Origin: an uncultured Methylococcaceae bacterium
GTDB taxonomy: Bacteria > Pseudomonadota > Gammaproteobacteria > Methylococcales > Methylomonadaceae
DNA: 64,000 bases
Assembly (NCBI GenBank): GCA_903917345.1
Contig: CAIXAE010000008.1
Location: 62,001-126,000 of the forward strand
Direction: 5' to 3'
This document shows positions 29,933-37,910 of this stretch, piece by piece. Within the stretch, counting starts at the first letter, position 1. Each line of letters opens with the position of its first letter. The notes below the pieces were generated by a model. That model was not told the origin of the DNA, did no database searches, and saw only the letters and a list, made by a program, of their open reading frames with translations. Both the position numbers and the translations under genes were made by a program.

Positions 29933-31210
29933 ATGAAAACACTTATCGCGTTAGTTGATTGCAATAACTTCTATGTATCCTGTGAGCGGGTATTTAGACC
30001 GGATTTGATTGGTAAACCTGTCATGGTACTCAGTAACAATGATGGGTGCGTAGTGGCTCGTAGCAAAGAAGTAAAAGAGCTAGGCATTAAGATGGGCGTA
30101 CCTGTCTTTCAAGTACAACAACTCATCAACAAGCACCAAATCAAATTATTTTCATCCAACTATACCTTGTACGCTGATATGTCTGCTCGGGTGATGTCTA
30201 CCTTAGAATCATTTGCACCGCGAATGGAAGTCTATTCAATAGATGAAGCGTTTTTAGATTTAACAGGTGTCTACTTTAAAGACAGTGTTGACTATGGACA
30301 GCGTATACGGAAAAAAGTGGTTAAGCATACAGGTATTCCAGTCTGTGTTGGTATGGGGCCAACAAAAACCCTAGCGAAACTGGCTAACTTTGCTGCTAAG
30401 AAGTGGTCAAAAACAAACGGTGTAGTGGATTTATCAGACCTTAAGCGTAGAGAAAAGTTAATGCGCATTGTGCCCGTGGGTGAAGTGTGGGGAATTGGTT
30501 CTCGTACTAATGCTAAACTACAAACACTGGGTATAGAAACTGTCTGGGATTTAGCATCACAATCACCGACCAACATACAAAAAGCATTCAATGTTGTCGT
30601 AGCCAGAACCGTGATGGAACTCAACGGTACATCCTGTTTAGCCATTGAAGATATCAGTCCTGATAAACAGCAGATCGTATGTTCTAGAAGTTTTAGTAGA
30701 CGTTTAACCGAAGAAGCCGAGTTATCAGAAGCACTCTCAGAATTTTGTAGTCGTGCCGCAGAAAAACTCAGGCATCAAAAGTCGGTGGCAGGGTGTGTGA
30801 CCGTATTCATTAGAACCAGTCCCTTTAATGAACAAGAACCCCAACATCAACGTTCTGCCAGTATAAAACTCAGTACAGTTACACAAGATACCCGTACAAT
30901 CATTACTGCAGCTAATCGTATACTCAGTGAGATATATAAAAAGGGCTATAGTTATCAAAAATGTGGTGTGCAACTTAGTTATATCCAAGCTAAAACAAGT
31001 GCAGGGCAGTTGGAGTTATTTGCTTTCGATAATGATGAATTACCAGCCGAGAACAGTGTATTAATGGCTACGATGGATAACATCAACAAACGATTCCCGA
31101 AGAAAATATCTATTGCTGCCACGGGATTTGATAAATCGTGGCAACCTAAAGCAGAACGCATATCTCAAAGGTACACCACCGATTGGAAGGAGTTGGTGTT
31201 GGTAAAATGA
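29933..31210 (+). CDS. umuC: Y-family DNA polymerase V catalytic subunit UmuC (orphan)
   Basis: The polymerase has 425 residues. It opens LIALVDCNNFYVSCERVF, continues with VLSNNDGCVVARSKEVK, and has the catalytic SIDEAFLDLTG and the MGPTKTLAKLAN loop, with a C-terminal little-finger and UmuC-specific domain. It performs error-prone lesion bypass. UmuC normally follows umuD, whose processed dimer is its partner. Here no umuD precedes it and none is in the window, so it must use a chromosomal UmuD or act alone. I saw no clear LexA box upstream. The ribosome site is weak (AAAGAGAAC). It is cargo of the integrative element. Confidence 0.92.
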   Translation: MKTLIALVDCNNFYVSCERVFRPDLIGKPVMVLSNNDGCVVARSKEVKELGIKMGVPVFQVQQLINKHQIKLFSSNYTLYADMSARVMSTLESFAPRMEVYSIDEAFLDLTGVYFKDSVDYGQRIRKKVVKHTGIPVCVGMGPTKTLAKLANFAAKKWSKTNGVVDLSDLKRREKLMRIVPVGEVWGIGSRTNAKLQTLGIETVWDLASQSPTNIQKAFNVVVARTVMELNGTSCLAIEDISPDKQQIVCSRSFSRRLTEEAELSEALSEFCSRAAEKLRHQKSVAGCVTVFIRTSPFNEQEPQHQRSASIKLSTVTQDTRTIITAANRILSEIYKKGYSYQKCGVQLSYIQAKTSAGQLELFAFDNDELPAENSVLMATMDNINKRFPKKISIAATGFDKSWQPKAERISQRYTTDWKELVLVK

Positions 31211-31273
31211 TAACTCTTCTACAAGGATAAATTTTATGAGCATCAACATATTCAACAATATCAAGGAAACCTT

Positions 31274-31879
31274 ATGACCGATAGTGATACAACTAATGAA
31301 CCACGCCAATCGATTATGATGAATGTTCATGGAGCTCATGCTAAAGAAAAATTTTCATATAGATTAACAAATAACGCTATGTTGAAATCTGAAATGAACC
31401 TAGTTGATAAAAAAATCTTAGCCAAAAGTATTCTGGCTTGGCAACAAAAACCTTATGTTGTATGTAAAGGTGCAGCCATATGTATCAGTGTCTTTGATTC
31501 CCAGAAAGCAGAAATATCCGAAAATGATGCGGCTAAGATAGTTCTATACGAGTATATAGAATCCCTTATTTCAAAAATTAACTTTGATATTAGTGCTTAT
31601 AAATCAATCACTGTGCCTTATACCGTGGCATATCTATCCTATATGGTCAGTAACTCAGACAAGTCATTAGATTTTAATCAGATTTTGGAAAACCCATCTG
31701 TGCTTAATCAATTGGATCCAATAGTTAAATTTATCAGCAATGATATTCATAAATTTATCTCTACACCAAAAGAAGGTTACGAATACCTAGCGCAATGGCA
31801 TAAGCACGAGGAGTGCTGGAATGCGGTTAAGGCATTGCTAATAGATGTAGTCATACCAGATAGTTTTTATGTAGGGTAG
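31274..31879 (+). CDS. Unknown protein, element cargo
   Basis: This 201-residue soluble protein has an AAGGAAACC ribosome site. I recognise no domain. It is mixed alpha, with stretches such as ILAKSILAWQQKPYVVCKGA and a helical C-terminus (EYLAQWHKHEECWNAVKAL). It lies 63 bases downstream of umuC on the same strand and just before the iteron region. Position between a polymerase gene and the replication module is where such elements often carry variable accessory genes. No function is claimed. Confidence 0.6.
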   Translation: MTDSDTTNEPRQSIMMNVHGAHAKEKFSYRLTNNAMLKSEMNLVDKKILAKSILAWQQKPYVVCKGAAICISVFDSQKAEISENDAAKIVLYEYIESLISKINFDISAYKSITVPYTVAYLSYMVSNSDKSLDFNQILENPSVLNQLDPIVKFISNDIHKFISTPKEGYEYLAQWHKHEECWNAVKALLIDVVIPDSFYVG

Positions 31880-32051
31880 GTAGTATCTGGTTCTTGTATA
31901 TACAACTACTTACTACATCGTAGAATGAGTGGCGCAACTAGAGTCGGAGCCAATTGCTGTTAGAGTTTGATTCTTATAATAATTGACTAAGACTCCTAAG
32001 TATTATTACTAGAACCCTTTGTATACTGATTCAATATTTAGATGAAATGAG

Positions 32052-32325
32052 ACTAGTGTCGGGACTAGTCCCTAATTTAGGGGTAGTCCTTGCAGTCCTT
32101 GCTAATAGTGATGTGCAGGGGGAGGACTACCCGTACTAGTCGTTTTTTGCTAAAGTTTTTTTATAGTACCTATATTGATTCTACTACTATTATCATTATT
32201 ATTAATATTTTTTATAAAAAAGAGACTAGTACAGGTAGTCCAATCGCCACAGCCCACACCAGCATTGACATGCAGAGGACTAGGGGTATTGGCACCCCTA
32301 ATCGAAGGTCTAGTACAGGTAGTCC
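32052..32325. other. Iteron cluster, candidate replication origin of the element
   Basis: The gap beside the primase-helicase gene holds many short related motifs. GACTAGTACAGGTAGTCC (32224-32241) recurs as GTCTAGTACAGGTAGTCC (32308-32325). ACTAGTCC lies at 32064, GGTAGTCC at 32082, an inverted GGACTACC at 32124 and TACTAGTC at 32135. A 7-bp hairpin (TAGGGGT/ACCCCTA, 32281-32300) and an AT-rich stretch (32145-32222) lie between. Iterons plus an AT-rich segment next to a primase-helicase gene are the usual layout of origins in P4-like and PICI satellites. Confidence 0.62.
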
Positions 32326-34736
32326 TATTTTTTAACCCAGACAGATTTACGGATTTTACCTATCTTTTTTTGTGTAGATTTGTAACCCAATGTCTTCATT
32401 ACATTCTGAACCTTTGTTACAGATGCACGGTCATGGTGTTTTGTATCTATGTTTAAACAGCTATTTAGAATATTTTCTGTTGTAAAAGACGCATCAGTAT
32501 TACTAAGCGGAATAACCCATTCAGCAATTAAATCATGCCATGGTTCTTTCAACTCATATTGATCTAATTCTAATTTTGCTAATGATTCAGCCTCTTTCCA
32601 GCAAATTTCGTTATCGTTTTCCCTATAGATAGAGACACTCTCAGCCCATAATTGTAAACGGTCACGCTGTATAGCAAGGATATCGGCTTTCCCAACAGTT
32701 ATAGGAAGAAATCGTCTATTGCCCGTTGAGTCGCCCAAAAAAGCATCTTCATTAGTGGTACCAATAAAAACTACTCTTCTTTGGTATTCACTCGCAAATT
32801 CGACATACTTAGCCACCCATTTCTCTTTTCTGCGAGTAATAAATGCTTTGAGAGATTCCACGTCCACCTTTCTTAGTCCCCTGAGCTCAGGTAATTCAGC
32901 TAACAAAGTGCCTCGAATTTTTCTAGAGATATCTGCATCCTTTTCATCAAGAGAAATTTCAGTAAAGGTATCCTGATTAACCAGTAATGCTGAAATAGCA
33001 CTCGATTTGCCCACTCCCTGTGCTCCAACAAATATTGGAACCATATCTGCTTGACACCCTGGTATCAAAATACGACCTACCACAGCAGTAAACATATACT
33101 TTGCTACTGCTCGCGCATAGGCACTATCGGATGTACTCATATATTGAGTGAAGTACTGTTCTACCCGAGGAATGCCATCCCATTCGAGACTATTAATCCA
33201 ATCTTGAGCTGAATCATACTTATTTTTAAATGCAACAAACTTGACTGCAGTAGCAATCATTTTATCCCCAATCTCATGAAAACCTAGTTTTGGTAAGCGC
33301 ATTCTTAAAGCTGCATAATCATGATCAGAAAACATAATGAACTTATCATTACTCCAACTAATATTGATTTGCTCAGTAAATTCATCTAATCGAATTTCAA
33401 GATCGCAAAAATCTCGATCGCTTAACGCATTAACAATGTTATTAAGCGTTGCCAGATATTTTCCTTTACGGTCTTGAATTAAATTACTAGATTCTGATTC
33501 ATTATTCAGCGAATGTAAGTAATATTTTTGACTACCATGTGCAAAGCTATTAATGATAGGTTTTCCATCATTCCAATAAAACTTAGCGGTAGTTGAGCCA
33601 TACTCTGTTCCTTCAATAGGATCAGCTAACGCCTTATTATCGTAGGTCGTTGGATTATCGATAACTTCTTTTACTGTTACGCAACCCAATTTAGGATTGC
33701 AAAAATACAGAATAAAATCTTCATGCAAATCCTTATCACGACCTTGCTGAAAATTATCGACTAATGTTTGAGCTTCTGCTTTAGAGATGCCTTTATGAAC
33801 AAGCTCAAGCACTTTACCTTCATTCCATGCTAGTTTTTTAGCGTGTGCTTGATCTGATATGGCTGCTTTTTTATCACCAATCAACTTATGAATATGCATC
33901 TTTTCTGTAGATGTTAACTCAGCTAATAAGGATGTATCGAGCATATCCCCTGAAATTAATATCGGTTCTATCGGTGTATATTCCAAATCTGCGCTATCAA
34001 TCACGGGTTTACCAACGAAGTCCAAACGTTCAGGACTAAAAACAGCTTCATCAATAACTGATCTAATTAACATGGCACCATTAGAACTCAATGCTATAAA
34101 ACCATAGCCAGCCAACCACAAGCGATCAAACAATAATTTTCCATAGCGAGGTATATCAGCCGCATTCATGACAGGAATGTACACATGATAACCTTTGTCT
34201 TGAGAAGGTGGAGCACCTACTAAACCAACACCAGCAGACACAGAAGGTTTTATCACTTTAGCTGCTTTAGCAAGGTTCTGATCTATACTGCCCAGAATCT
34301 TTAGAAATTCCTCTGCCGAAATAGTTTCACCATATTGACTAGGATCATGGTCAAGCATCAAGATTCCAGCACTTTTAGGATAAGTAAAATAGTTCTGAGT
34401 CCTTGCAAGTACATTATTTGCAGGATCCTCTGTACCATGAGTGGCGATAGTAACTTGCTCCGGAAATTCCAGAGAGTGCGTTCCATAACCAAATGCCATA
34501 TTTGATTCTGCATAAGATAAGAAATCTGGAAACTCCTCGAATGGAATTTCTAAACGTACAGCAACCCCATCGGTTAGTGAAGCAGCAGGAGTTTTAACTA
34601 TGGCACCATTTGAAACGACATAGCTTTTAGATAGATTACCTCTAGCATTGATGTGGCAAGTAAAACTAACCTGTTCATCGTTTTGAAAATTTTCTTGCGT
34701 TTCCACAAGTAACACACTATTATTTGATTTAACCAT
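32325..34736 (-). CDS. Primase-helicase (primase-like N-terminus plus VapE/D5 ATPase)
   Basis: This 803-residue replication protein has a primase-like N-terminal part (residues about 80-240, including GILMLDHDPSQYGE and GYHVYIPVMNAADIP). The C-terminal VapE-type ATPase has Walker A VGAQGVGKSSAISALLV, LDEKDADISRKIRGTLLAEL, TRRKEKWVAKYVEFASEYQR and the sensor-like FIGTTNEDAFLGDSTGNRRF. Such proteins start and unwind replication of satellite elements. Its 3' end touches the iteron cluster. About 200 bases separate it from alpA upstream, including a terminator-like hairpin and a short palindrome that may control it. Confidence 0.88.
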   Translation of the reverse strand: MVKSNNSVLLVETQENFQNDEQVSFTCHINARGNLSKSYVVSNGAIVKTPAASLTDGVAVRLEIPFEEFPDFLSYAESNMAFGYGTHSLEFPEQVTIATHGTEDPANNVLARTQNYFTYPKSAGILMLDHDPSQYGETISAEEFLKILGSIDQNLAKAAKVIKPSVSAGVGLVGAPPSQDKGYHVYIPVMNAADIPRYGKLLFDRLWLAGYGFIALSSNGAMLIRSVIDEAVFSPERLDFVGKPVIDSADLEYTPIEPILISGDMLDTSLLAELTSTEKMHIHKLIGDKKAAISDQAHAKKLAWNEGKVLELVHKGISKAEAQTLVDNFQQGRDKDLHEDFILYFCNPKLGCVTVKEVIDNPTTYDNKALADPIEGTEYGSTTAKFYWNDGKPIINSFAHGSQKYYLHSLNNESESSNLIQDRKGKYLATLNNIVNALSDRDFCDLEIRLDEFTEQINISWSNDKFIMFSDHDYAALRMRLPKLGFHEIGDKMIATAVKFVAFKNKYDSAQDWINSLEWDGIPRVEQYFTQYMSTSDSAYARAVAKYMFTAVVGRILIPGCQADMVPIFVGAQGVGKSSAISALLVNQDTFTEISLDEKDADISRKIRGTLLAELPELRGLRKVDVESLKAFITRRKEKWVAKYVEFASEYQRRVVFIGTTNEDAFLGDSTGNRRFLPITVGKADILAIQRDRLQLWAESVSIYRENDNEICWKEAESLAKLELDQYELKEPWHDLIAEWVIPLSNTDASFTTENILNSCLNIDTKHHDRASVTKVQNVMKTLGYKSTQKKIGKIRKSVWVKK

Positions 34737-34870
34737 AAATATAGCTCCATTTATTAATGGTTAGTTTTTCTGTAATATTTCCTGATATAAATATTACGAA
34801 GAAAAAACCACCCGTTTGTTATTAAGTTTAAGTGCCAGTTTCCGCTGACACTCTAAAATCTAAGATTTGT

Positions 34871-34900
34871 AAAAAAAGCTGACTTAGTGTTGGCTTTTTT
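34871..34900 (-). terminator. Hairpin terminator or attenuator after alpA
   Basis: On the minus strand an AAAAAAGC arm pairs with GCTTTTTT across a 13-base loop and ends in a T run. It lies between alpA and the primase-helicase gene, so it could limit read-through into replication functions. Confidence 0.6.
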
Positions 34901-34903
34901 AGG

Positions 34904-34919
34904 TCATGAATTTTCATGA
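34904..34919. promoter_or_regulatory. Perfect inverted repeat, candidate operator
   Basis: TCATGAATTTTCATGA is a 7-bp perfect inverted repeat with a two-base centre, 20 bases past the alpA stop and upstream of the primase-helicase gene. It could be a repressor or AlpA site. No direct evidence supports a binding protein. Confidence 0.4.
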
Positions 34920-34939
34920 TTACTCCAACATATTAAAAG

Positions 34940-35134
34940 TTATCCATTTTTACCTCCTCTGCTATTAGCAACACAATTTTCCATCCACTCATCAATTTCG
35001 TTTGATGCCCAAGCAACAGATCTAGCACCTAATGCGATTTGTTTAGGGAATCTACCTTCAGCCACAGCCAGATAAATCGAACTTCTTGATAAACCAGTTA
35101 ATGCCATGACTTGTGGCAATCTAATAAATTTCAT
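34940..35134 (-). CDS. AlpA-family excisionase/transcriptional regulator
   Basis: This 64-residue winged-helix protein has the AlpA pattern FIRLPQVMALTGLSRSSIYL, then EGRFPKQIALGARSVAWASN and IDEWM. In cryptic prophages and P4-like islands, AlpA proteins activate integrase expression or help excision. It sits between the unknown 268-residue gene and the primase-helicase gene, all on the minus strand. The upstream region has a GGAGAAA ribosome site. Confidence 0.88.
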   Translation of the reverse strand: MKFIRLPQVMALTGLSRSSIYLAVAEGRFPKQIALGARSVAWASNEIDEWMENCVANSRGGKNG

Positions 35135-35399
35135 GGTTATTTCTCCATTGTTAATTAAAAAATCTACTGAACGCTATCGCACCCAACAGTATTTATATGG
35201 ATATATTTCTAGGTTTTATCGAAGTAACTATTAAGAAATTTCTACAATAAATAGATTATTTTCTTGATGTATTGCTATTCGATTAAATTATTGTAAGGTC
35301 GAATTTTTCCCGACTGATGAGCGAGGATCTGGTTGAGGAATCTTGGAGTTGGGTGGGGAATGGTGTAAGGATTTTTATGAGTTTAGTGCTATTGACAGG

Positions 35400-36206
35400 T
35401 TATTTTCCTGAGATCTTTTTAAAGTCACTTATGTAGTTTGCTAGGGTCTTTTTTACTAGGTCACCTGTACTTCCGTTACTTAGTCGATAACTTATACCTG
35501 CATCGTCACCAGCGTTATAGACTTGTGTAATTGGGCTTCCTTTTTCATTGGCGTATTTTTTTAATATCCTAGGGAAGAATGTTTTAGCACTAGGTTTACC
35601 TTCTGCCTCCCATGTATCAAATAACCACTGTTTTAGTTCGTTAAAGTTAATCTCTTTTTGTTTAATAATTCCGGAATTATTTTCAATTGATTCAGAGCTA
35701 TCGACTTCTGAATCGGTAACATTATTAATATCAATTTTATTGGGATTTAAATTTTTTAATTCTTGACGTGCCTTTAATTTGTTTTGAATTGTCTTTAGGT
35801 CTTTTGCCAGTACACGTAACTTGGCATCTTTCATTTTTAATGACTCTCCGTCAGCGTTATAGAGTCCAAAAAGGATGAGTGAATTGTTATCTTCCATATC
35901 GGATTCAAGAATGACTTTTGCTTCTAAATCACCGGCACAATATCTTTTGAGGCAAGTTGTTGATAATCTCATATGTTCGGGAGGGGATAGCCTAGCATGT
36001 TCATCCCATGGTGCCTGTATTTCAGATTCATTAGGATAGTCTTCTATCTCATCAGGGATAGTATTAACTTTGAGGTAAAAAAGATGGGATATTAAAGAAC
36101 AAACATAAATGGGTAGTATCCCCATGCTTCCACTTTCAAGGATATTATGTTCTTTGACTTTAAGTATTTTTGCAGCATCAGCTATCCCATAAAAGTGTTC
36201 GTTCAT
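35400..36206 (-). CDS. Unknown island protein with N-terminal helix-turn-helix-like segment
   Basis: This 268-residue protein begins YGIADAAKILKVKEHNILES, which looks like a MerR/AlpA-type DNA-binding helix pair. The middle (LRVLAKDLKTIQNKLKARQE) is likely coiled coil, and a polar linker (NNVTDSEVDSSESIENNSG) leads to a C-terminal domain containing WLFDTWEAEGKPSAKTFFP. Proteins of this general layout are found beside integrases in small islands, where their role is mostly undescribed. It lies between the integrase and alpA on the same strand. Confidence 0.65.
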   Translation of the reverse strand: MNEHFYGIADAAKILKVKEHNILESGSMGILPIYVCSLISHLFYLKVNTIPDEIEDYPNESEIQAPWDEHARLSPPEHMRLSTTCLKRYCAGDLEAKVILESDMEDNNSLILFGLYNADGESLKMKDAKLRVLAKDLKTIQNKLKARQELKNLNPNKIDINNVTDSEVDSSESIENNSGIIKQKEINFNELKQWLFDTWEAEGKPSAKTFFPRILKKYANEKGSPITQVYNAGDDAGISYRLSNGSTGDLVKKTLANYISDFKKISGK

Positions 36207-36317
36207 AATATTTTCGTTTTGGCAGTTTGCTAGTGTAATTATCTTTATAATTTATGACTGATCCAGCAATTTTGCAAGGATATGCGGTATTAATTAAGTA
36301 ATTTTTTGATATTGATG

Positions 36318-37562
36318 CTAAATATCACCCACACTGGTTGCACCCTTTTTAAGAGTATCCAAATAATCAGCCCAATCTTGCATCATGCGTCTCCGTTCTT
36401 CTAAATATTGAGCGCGATTGTATGCTGCTCTAACATTATCACGTGGAGCATGAGCCAATTGCCGCTCTATTGCATCTGGACTCCAGCCTTGTTCATTTAG
36501 TAATGTCGATGCCGTTGTTCTAAAACCGTGTGCAGTCATTACATCTGATGAATAGCCTAATGTTTTTAGAGCGGTACTAATCGTATTATTGGACATAGGA
36601 CGACCATCACCTCTACTGGAAGGAAAAACATAATTACTTTTATGTGTCAGTGGCTTTATTGCTTCAATAATTGCAATTGCCTGATTTGATAAAGGTACAA
36701 TATGATGGAAATTGGTTTTCGATACGTAAGGTCGCCATTCTCCTTCATCTAAATGTATATCAGACCATAACATAGTACGAATTTCACCAGGTCGTTGAAA
36801 TAGTAATGGTGATAATTTAAATGCATTTAGAACGATAAATGTGCCTTGATAATTTTGTATGTCTCTTAGCAACTGGCCAAATAATTTTGGATCTATAATC
36901 GCGGCTCGATGGGCAACTTTTTGTGCTGGAATTTGTCTAGCAACTGGTTGTGAAGGGTCGTAATTTGTATAGTTGTGCACGATTGCATAGGCAAATATTG
37001 AACTAATTTCGCCATGAATTCTATGTGCTGTTTCCAAGTGATTCCTTTTAATTAAAGGTTTTATGACATCGAAAATATCAGATGATTTAATATCTGATAT
37101 TTGTTTATTGCCTAAAAGAGGGTAGGCAAGTCGATTTAAACGGCTAATTTTTTTTGTTTGAGTTGTTTTAGATACTAAGTGTTCTGTTGACTTTAACCAT
37201 TTTTCTGCAATATCACTAAAGCTACCAATAATTGCTAGACCTTGAGTTATTCGTTGTTCATTTAAAGACTCAATCTTTTTTAATGCTTTTGATTCTTTCT
37301 TTATTGTGTTCGGATCGAAACCTTTTGATAATTGCTCTCTTGCTTCTTCGGATTTACGCCTAGCTGTTTCTAGATTGGTATCTGGATAACTGCCTAACGA
37401 AAATTTCTTTCGCTTACCATCGAAGGTGTAAACGAAACGCCATAATTTGGATCCACTGATATTGACGACTAAATATAAGCCGCCACCATCATTGATCATA
37501 TAATCTTTATCTTTTGGTTTTGCCGCTCTGTAGGCTGTGTCTTTGTTGATATTAACTGCCAT
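36318..37562 (-). CDS. Tyrosine-type integrase (P4-like family)
   Basis: This 414-residue recombinase has an N-terminal arm-binding domain (DGGGLYLVVNISGSKLWRFV, then FSLGSYPDTNLETAR), a core-binding domain and a catalytic domain. The catalytic residues are visible: R in RPGEIRTMLW, the HxxR of AHGFRTTASTLL, the second His in ERQLAHAPRDNV and the tyrosine in AAYNRAQYLEER. It catalyses insertion of the element at the 3' end of tRNA-Leu, 94 bases away. Candidate arm sites lie between its start codon and attR. All catalytic residues are present, so the element may still be mobile. Confidence 0.93.
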   Translation of the reverse strand: MAVNINKDTAYRAAKPKDKDYMINDGGGLYLVVNISGSKLWRFVYTFDGKRKKFSLGSYPDTNLETARRKSEEAREQLSKGFDPNTIKKESKALKKIESLNEQRITQGLAIIGSFSDIAEKWLKSTEHLVSKTTQTKKISRLNRLAYPLLGNKQISDIKSSDIFDVIKPLIKRNHLETAHRIHGEISSIFAYAIVHNYTNYDPSQPVARQIPAQKVAHRAAIIDPKLFGQLLRDIQNYQGTFIVLNAFKLSPLLFQRPGEIRTMLWSDIHLDEGEWRPYVSKTNFHHIVPLSNQAIAIIEAIKPLTHKSNYVFPSSRGDGRPMSNNTISTALKTLGYSSDVMTAHGFRTTASTLLNEQGWSPDAIERQLAHAPRDNVRAAYNRAQYLEERRRMMQDWADYLDTLKKGATSVGDI

Positions 37563-37575
37563 TTGTGCCCAAATT

Positions 37576-37622
37576 GTGTCCGTTTTTTTTATATTTTATC
37601 AAAAGACACGATTTCGGACACG
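37576..37622. promoter_or_regulatory. Probable integrase arm-type sites, right end
   Basis: AGACACG and GGACACG lie 12 bases apart at 37604-37622, matching the pair inside attL. An inverted copy (GTGTCCG) lies at 37576-37582 beside the integrase start, where integrase binding could also repress its own promoter. Confidence 0.62.
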
Positions 37623-37655
37623 CTTTAAGGCGGATGCAGGCACATTTTGTAGGAA

Positions 37656-37750
37656 TTCGTTGGACAATAAAAAACCCGCGAAGCCATATGACTTGCGGGT
37701 TTATCAACAACTGTGCACTTCTCTGTACTTGTATGTGGTACCGAGAGCCG
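37656..37750. repeat. Right attachment site (attR), overlapping tRNA-Leu 3' end
   Basis: This is the partner of the attL repeat. It covers the 3' part of the tRNA (acceptor strand, CCA and some T-arm) and about 80 bases downstream, including the tRNA terminator, so integration leaves the tRNA gene intact. Confidence 0.92.
37667..37702 (-). terminator. Terminator of tRNA-Leu
   Basis: On the minus strand AAACCCGC pairs with GCGGGTTT, with an inner AAG/CTT extension, and is followed by a T run. An identical copy lies in attL (27193-27223), carried by the duplicated att core. Confidence 0.85.
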
Positions 37751-37822
37751 GAATCGAACCGGCACGGAGTCACCCCCACCGGATTTTGAATCCGGCGCGT
37801 CTACCAGTTCCGCCATCCCGGC
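37736..37822 (-). tRNA. tRNA-Leu (anticodon CAA)
   Basis: The minus strand folds as a class II tRNA of 87 bases including encoded CCA. The acceptor strands are GCCGGGA and TCTCGGT, the D-arm region is GGCGGAACTGGTAGACG, the anticodon stem CCGGA/TCCGG encloses the loop TTCAAAA, a long variable arm is present, and the T-arm reads CGGTTCGATTCCG. Anticodon CAA reads UUG. In E. coli the same tRNA (leuX) is a known island integration site. The encoded CCA lies inside attR. Confidence 0.95.
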
Positions 37823-37910
37823 ACAGTTTGAATATTATAAGAAGAGTTCTACATAAAAGCTACTAAAATTTGGATGTAATAATACGCCTAAACTGATAAT
37901 ATCATCGGTT

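Larger units (their letters stand above)
27177..37750. mobile_element. Integrative element in tRNA-Leu(CAA), about 10.5 kb
   Basis: Two direct repeats (86 identical bases plus 8 more after a one-base indel) bound this region. The right copy contains the 3' end of an intact tRNA-Leu gene. A tyrosine integrase lies just inside the right repeat, the usual island arrangement. Behind it come an unknown gene, an AlpA-like regulator, a VapE-type primase-helicase with adjacent iterons, and cargo: an unknown 201-residue protein, an orphan UmuC, small membrane proteins and a PIG-L deacetylase. No capsid, portal or conjugation genes are present, so it resembles a P4/PICI-like satellite or small genomic island rather than a full prophage. 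Confidence 0.9.

Noticed and set aside
35400-36206. A toxin-antitoxin or restriction gene
   Set aside because: No catalytic motif of either group is visible.
37537-37866. ORF of 109 aa and overlapping frames at the right element end
   Set aside because: They cover the tRNA-Leu gene and attR antisense, so they are shadows.
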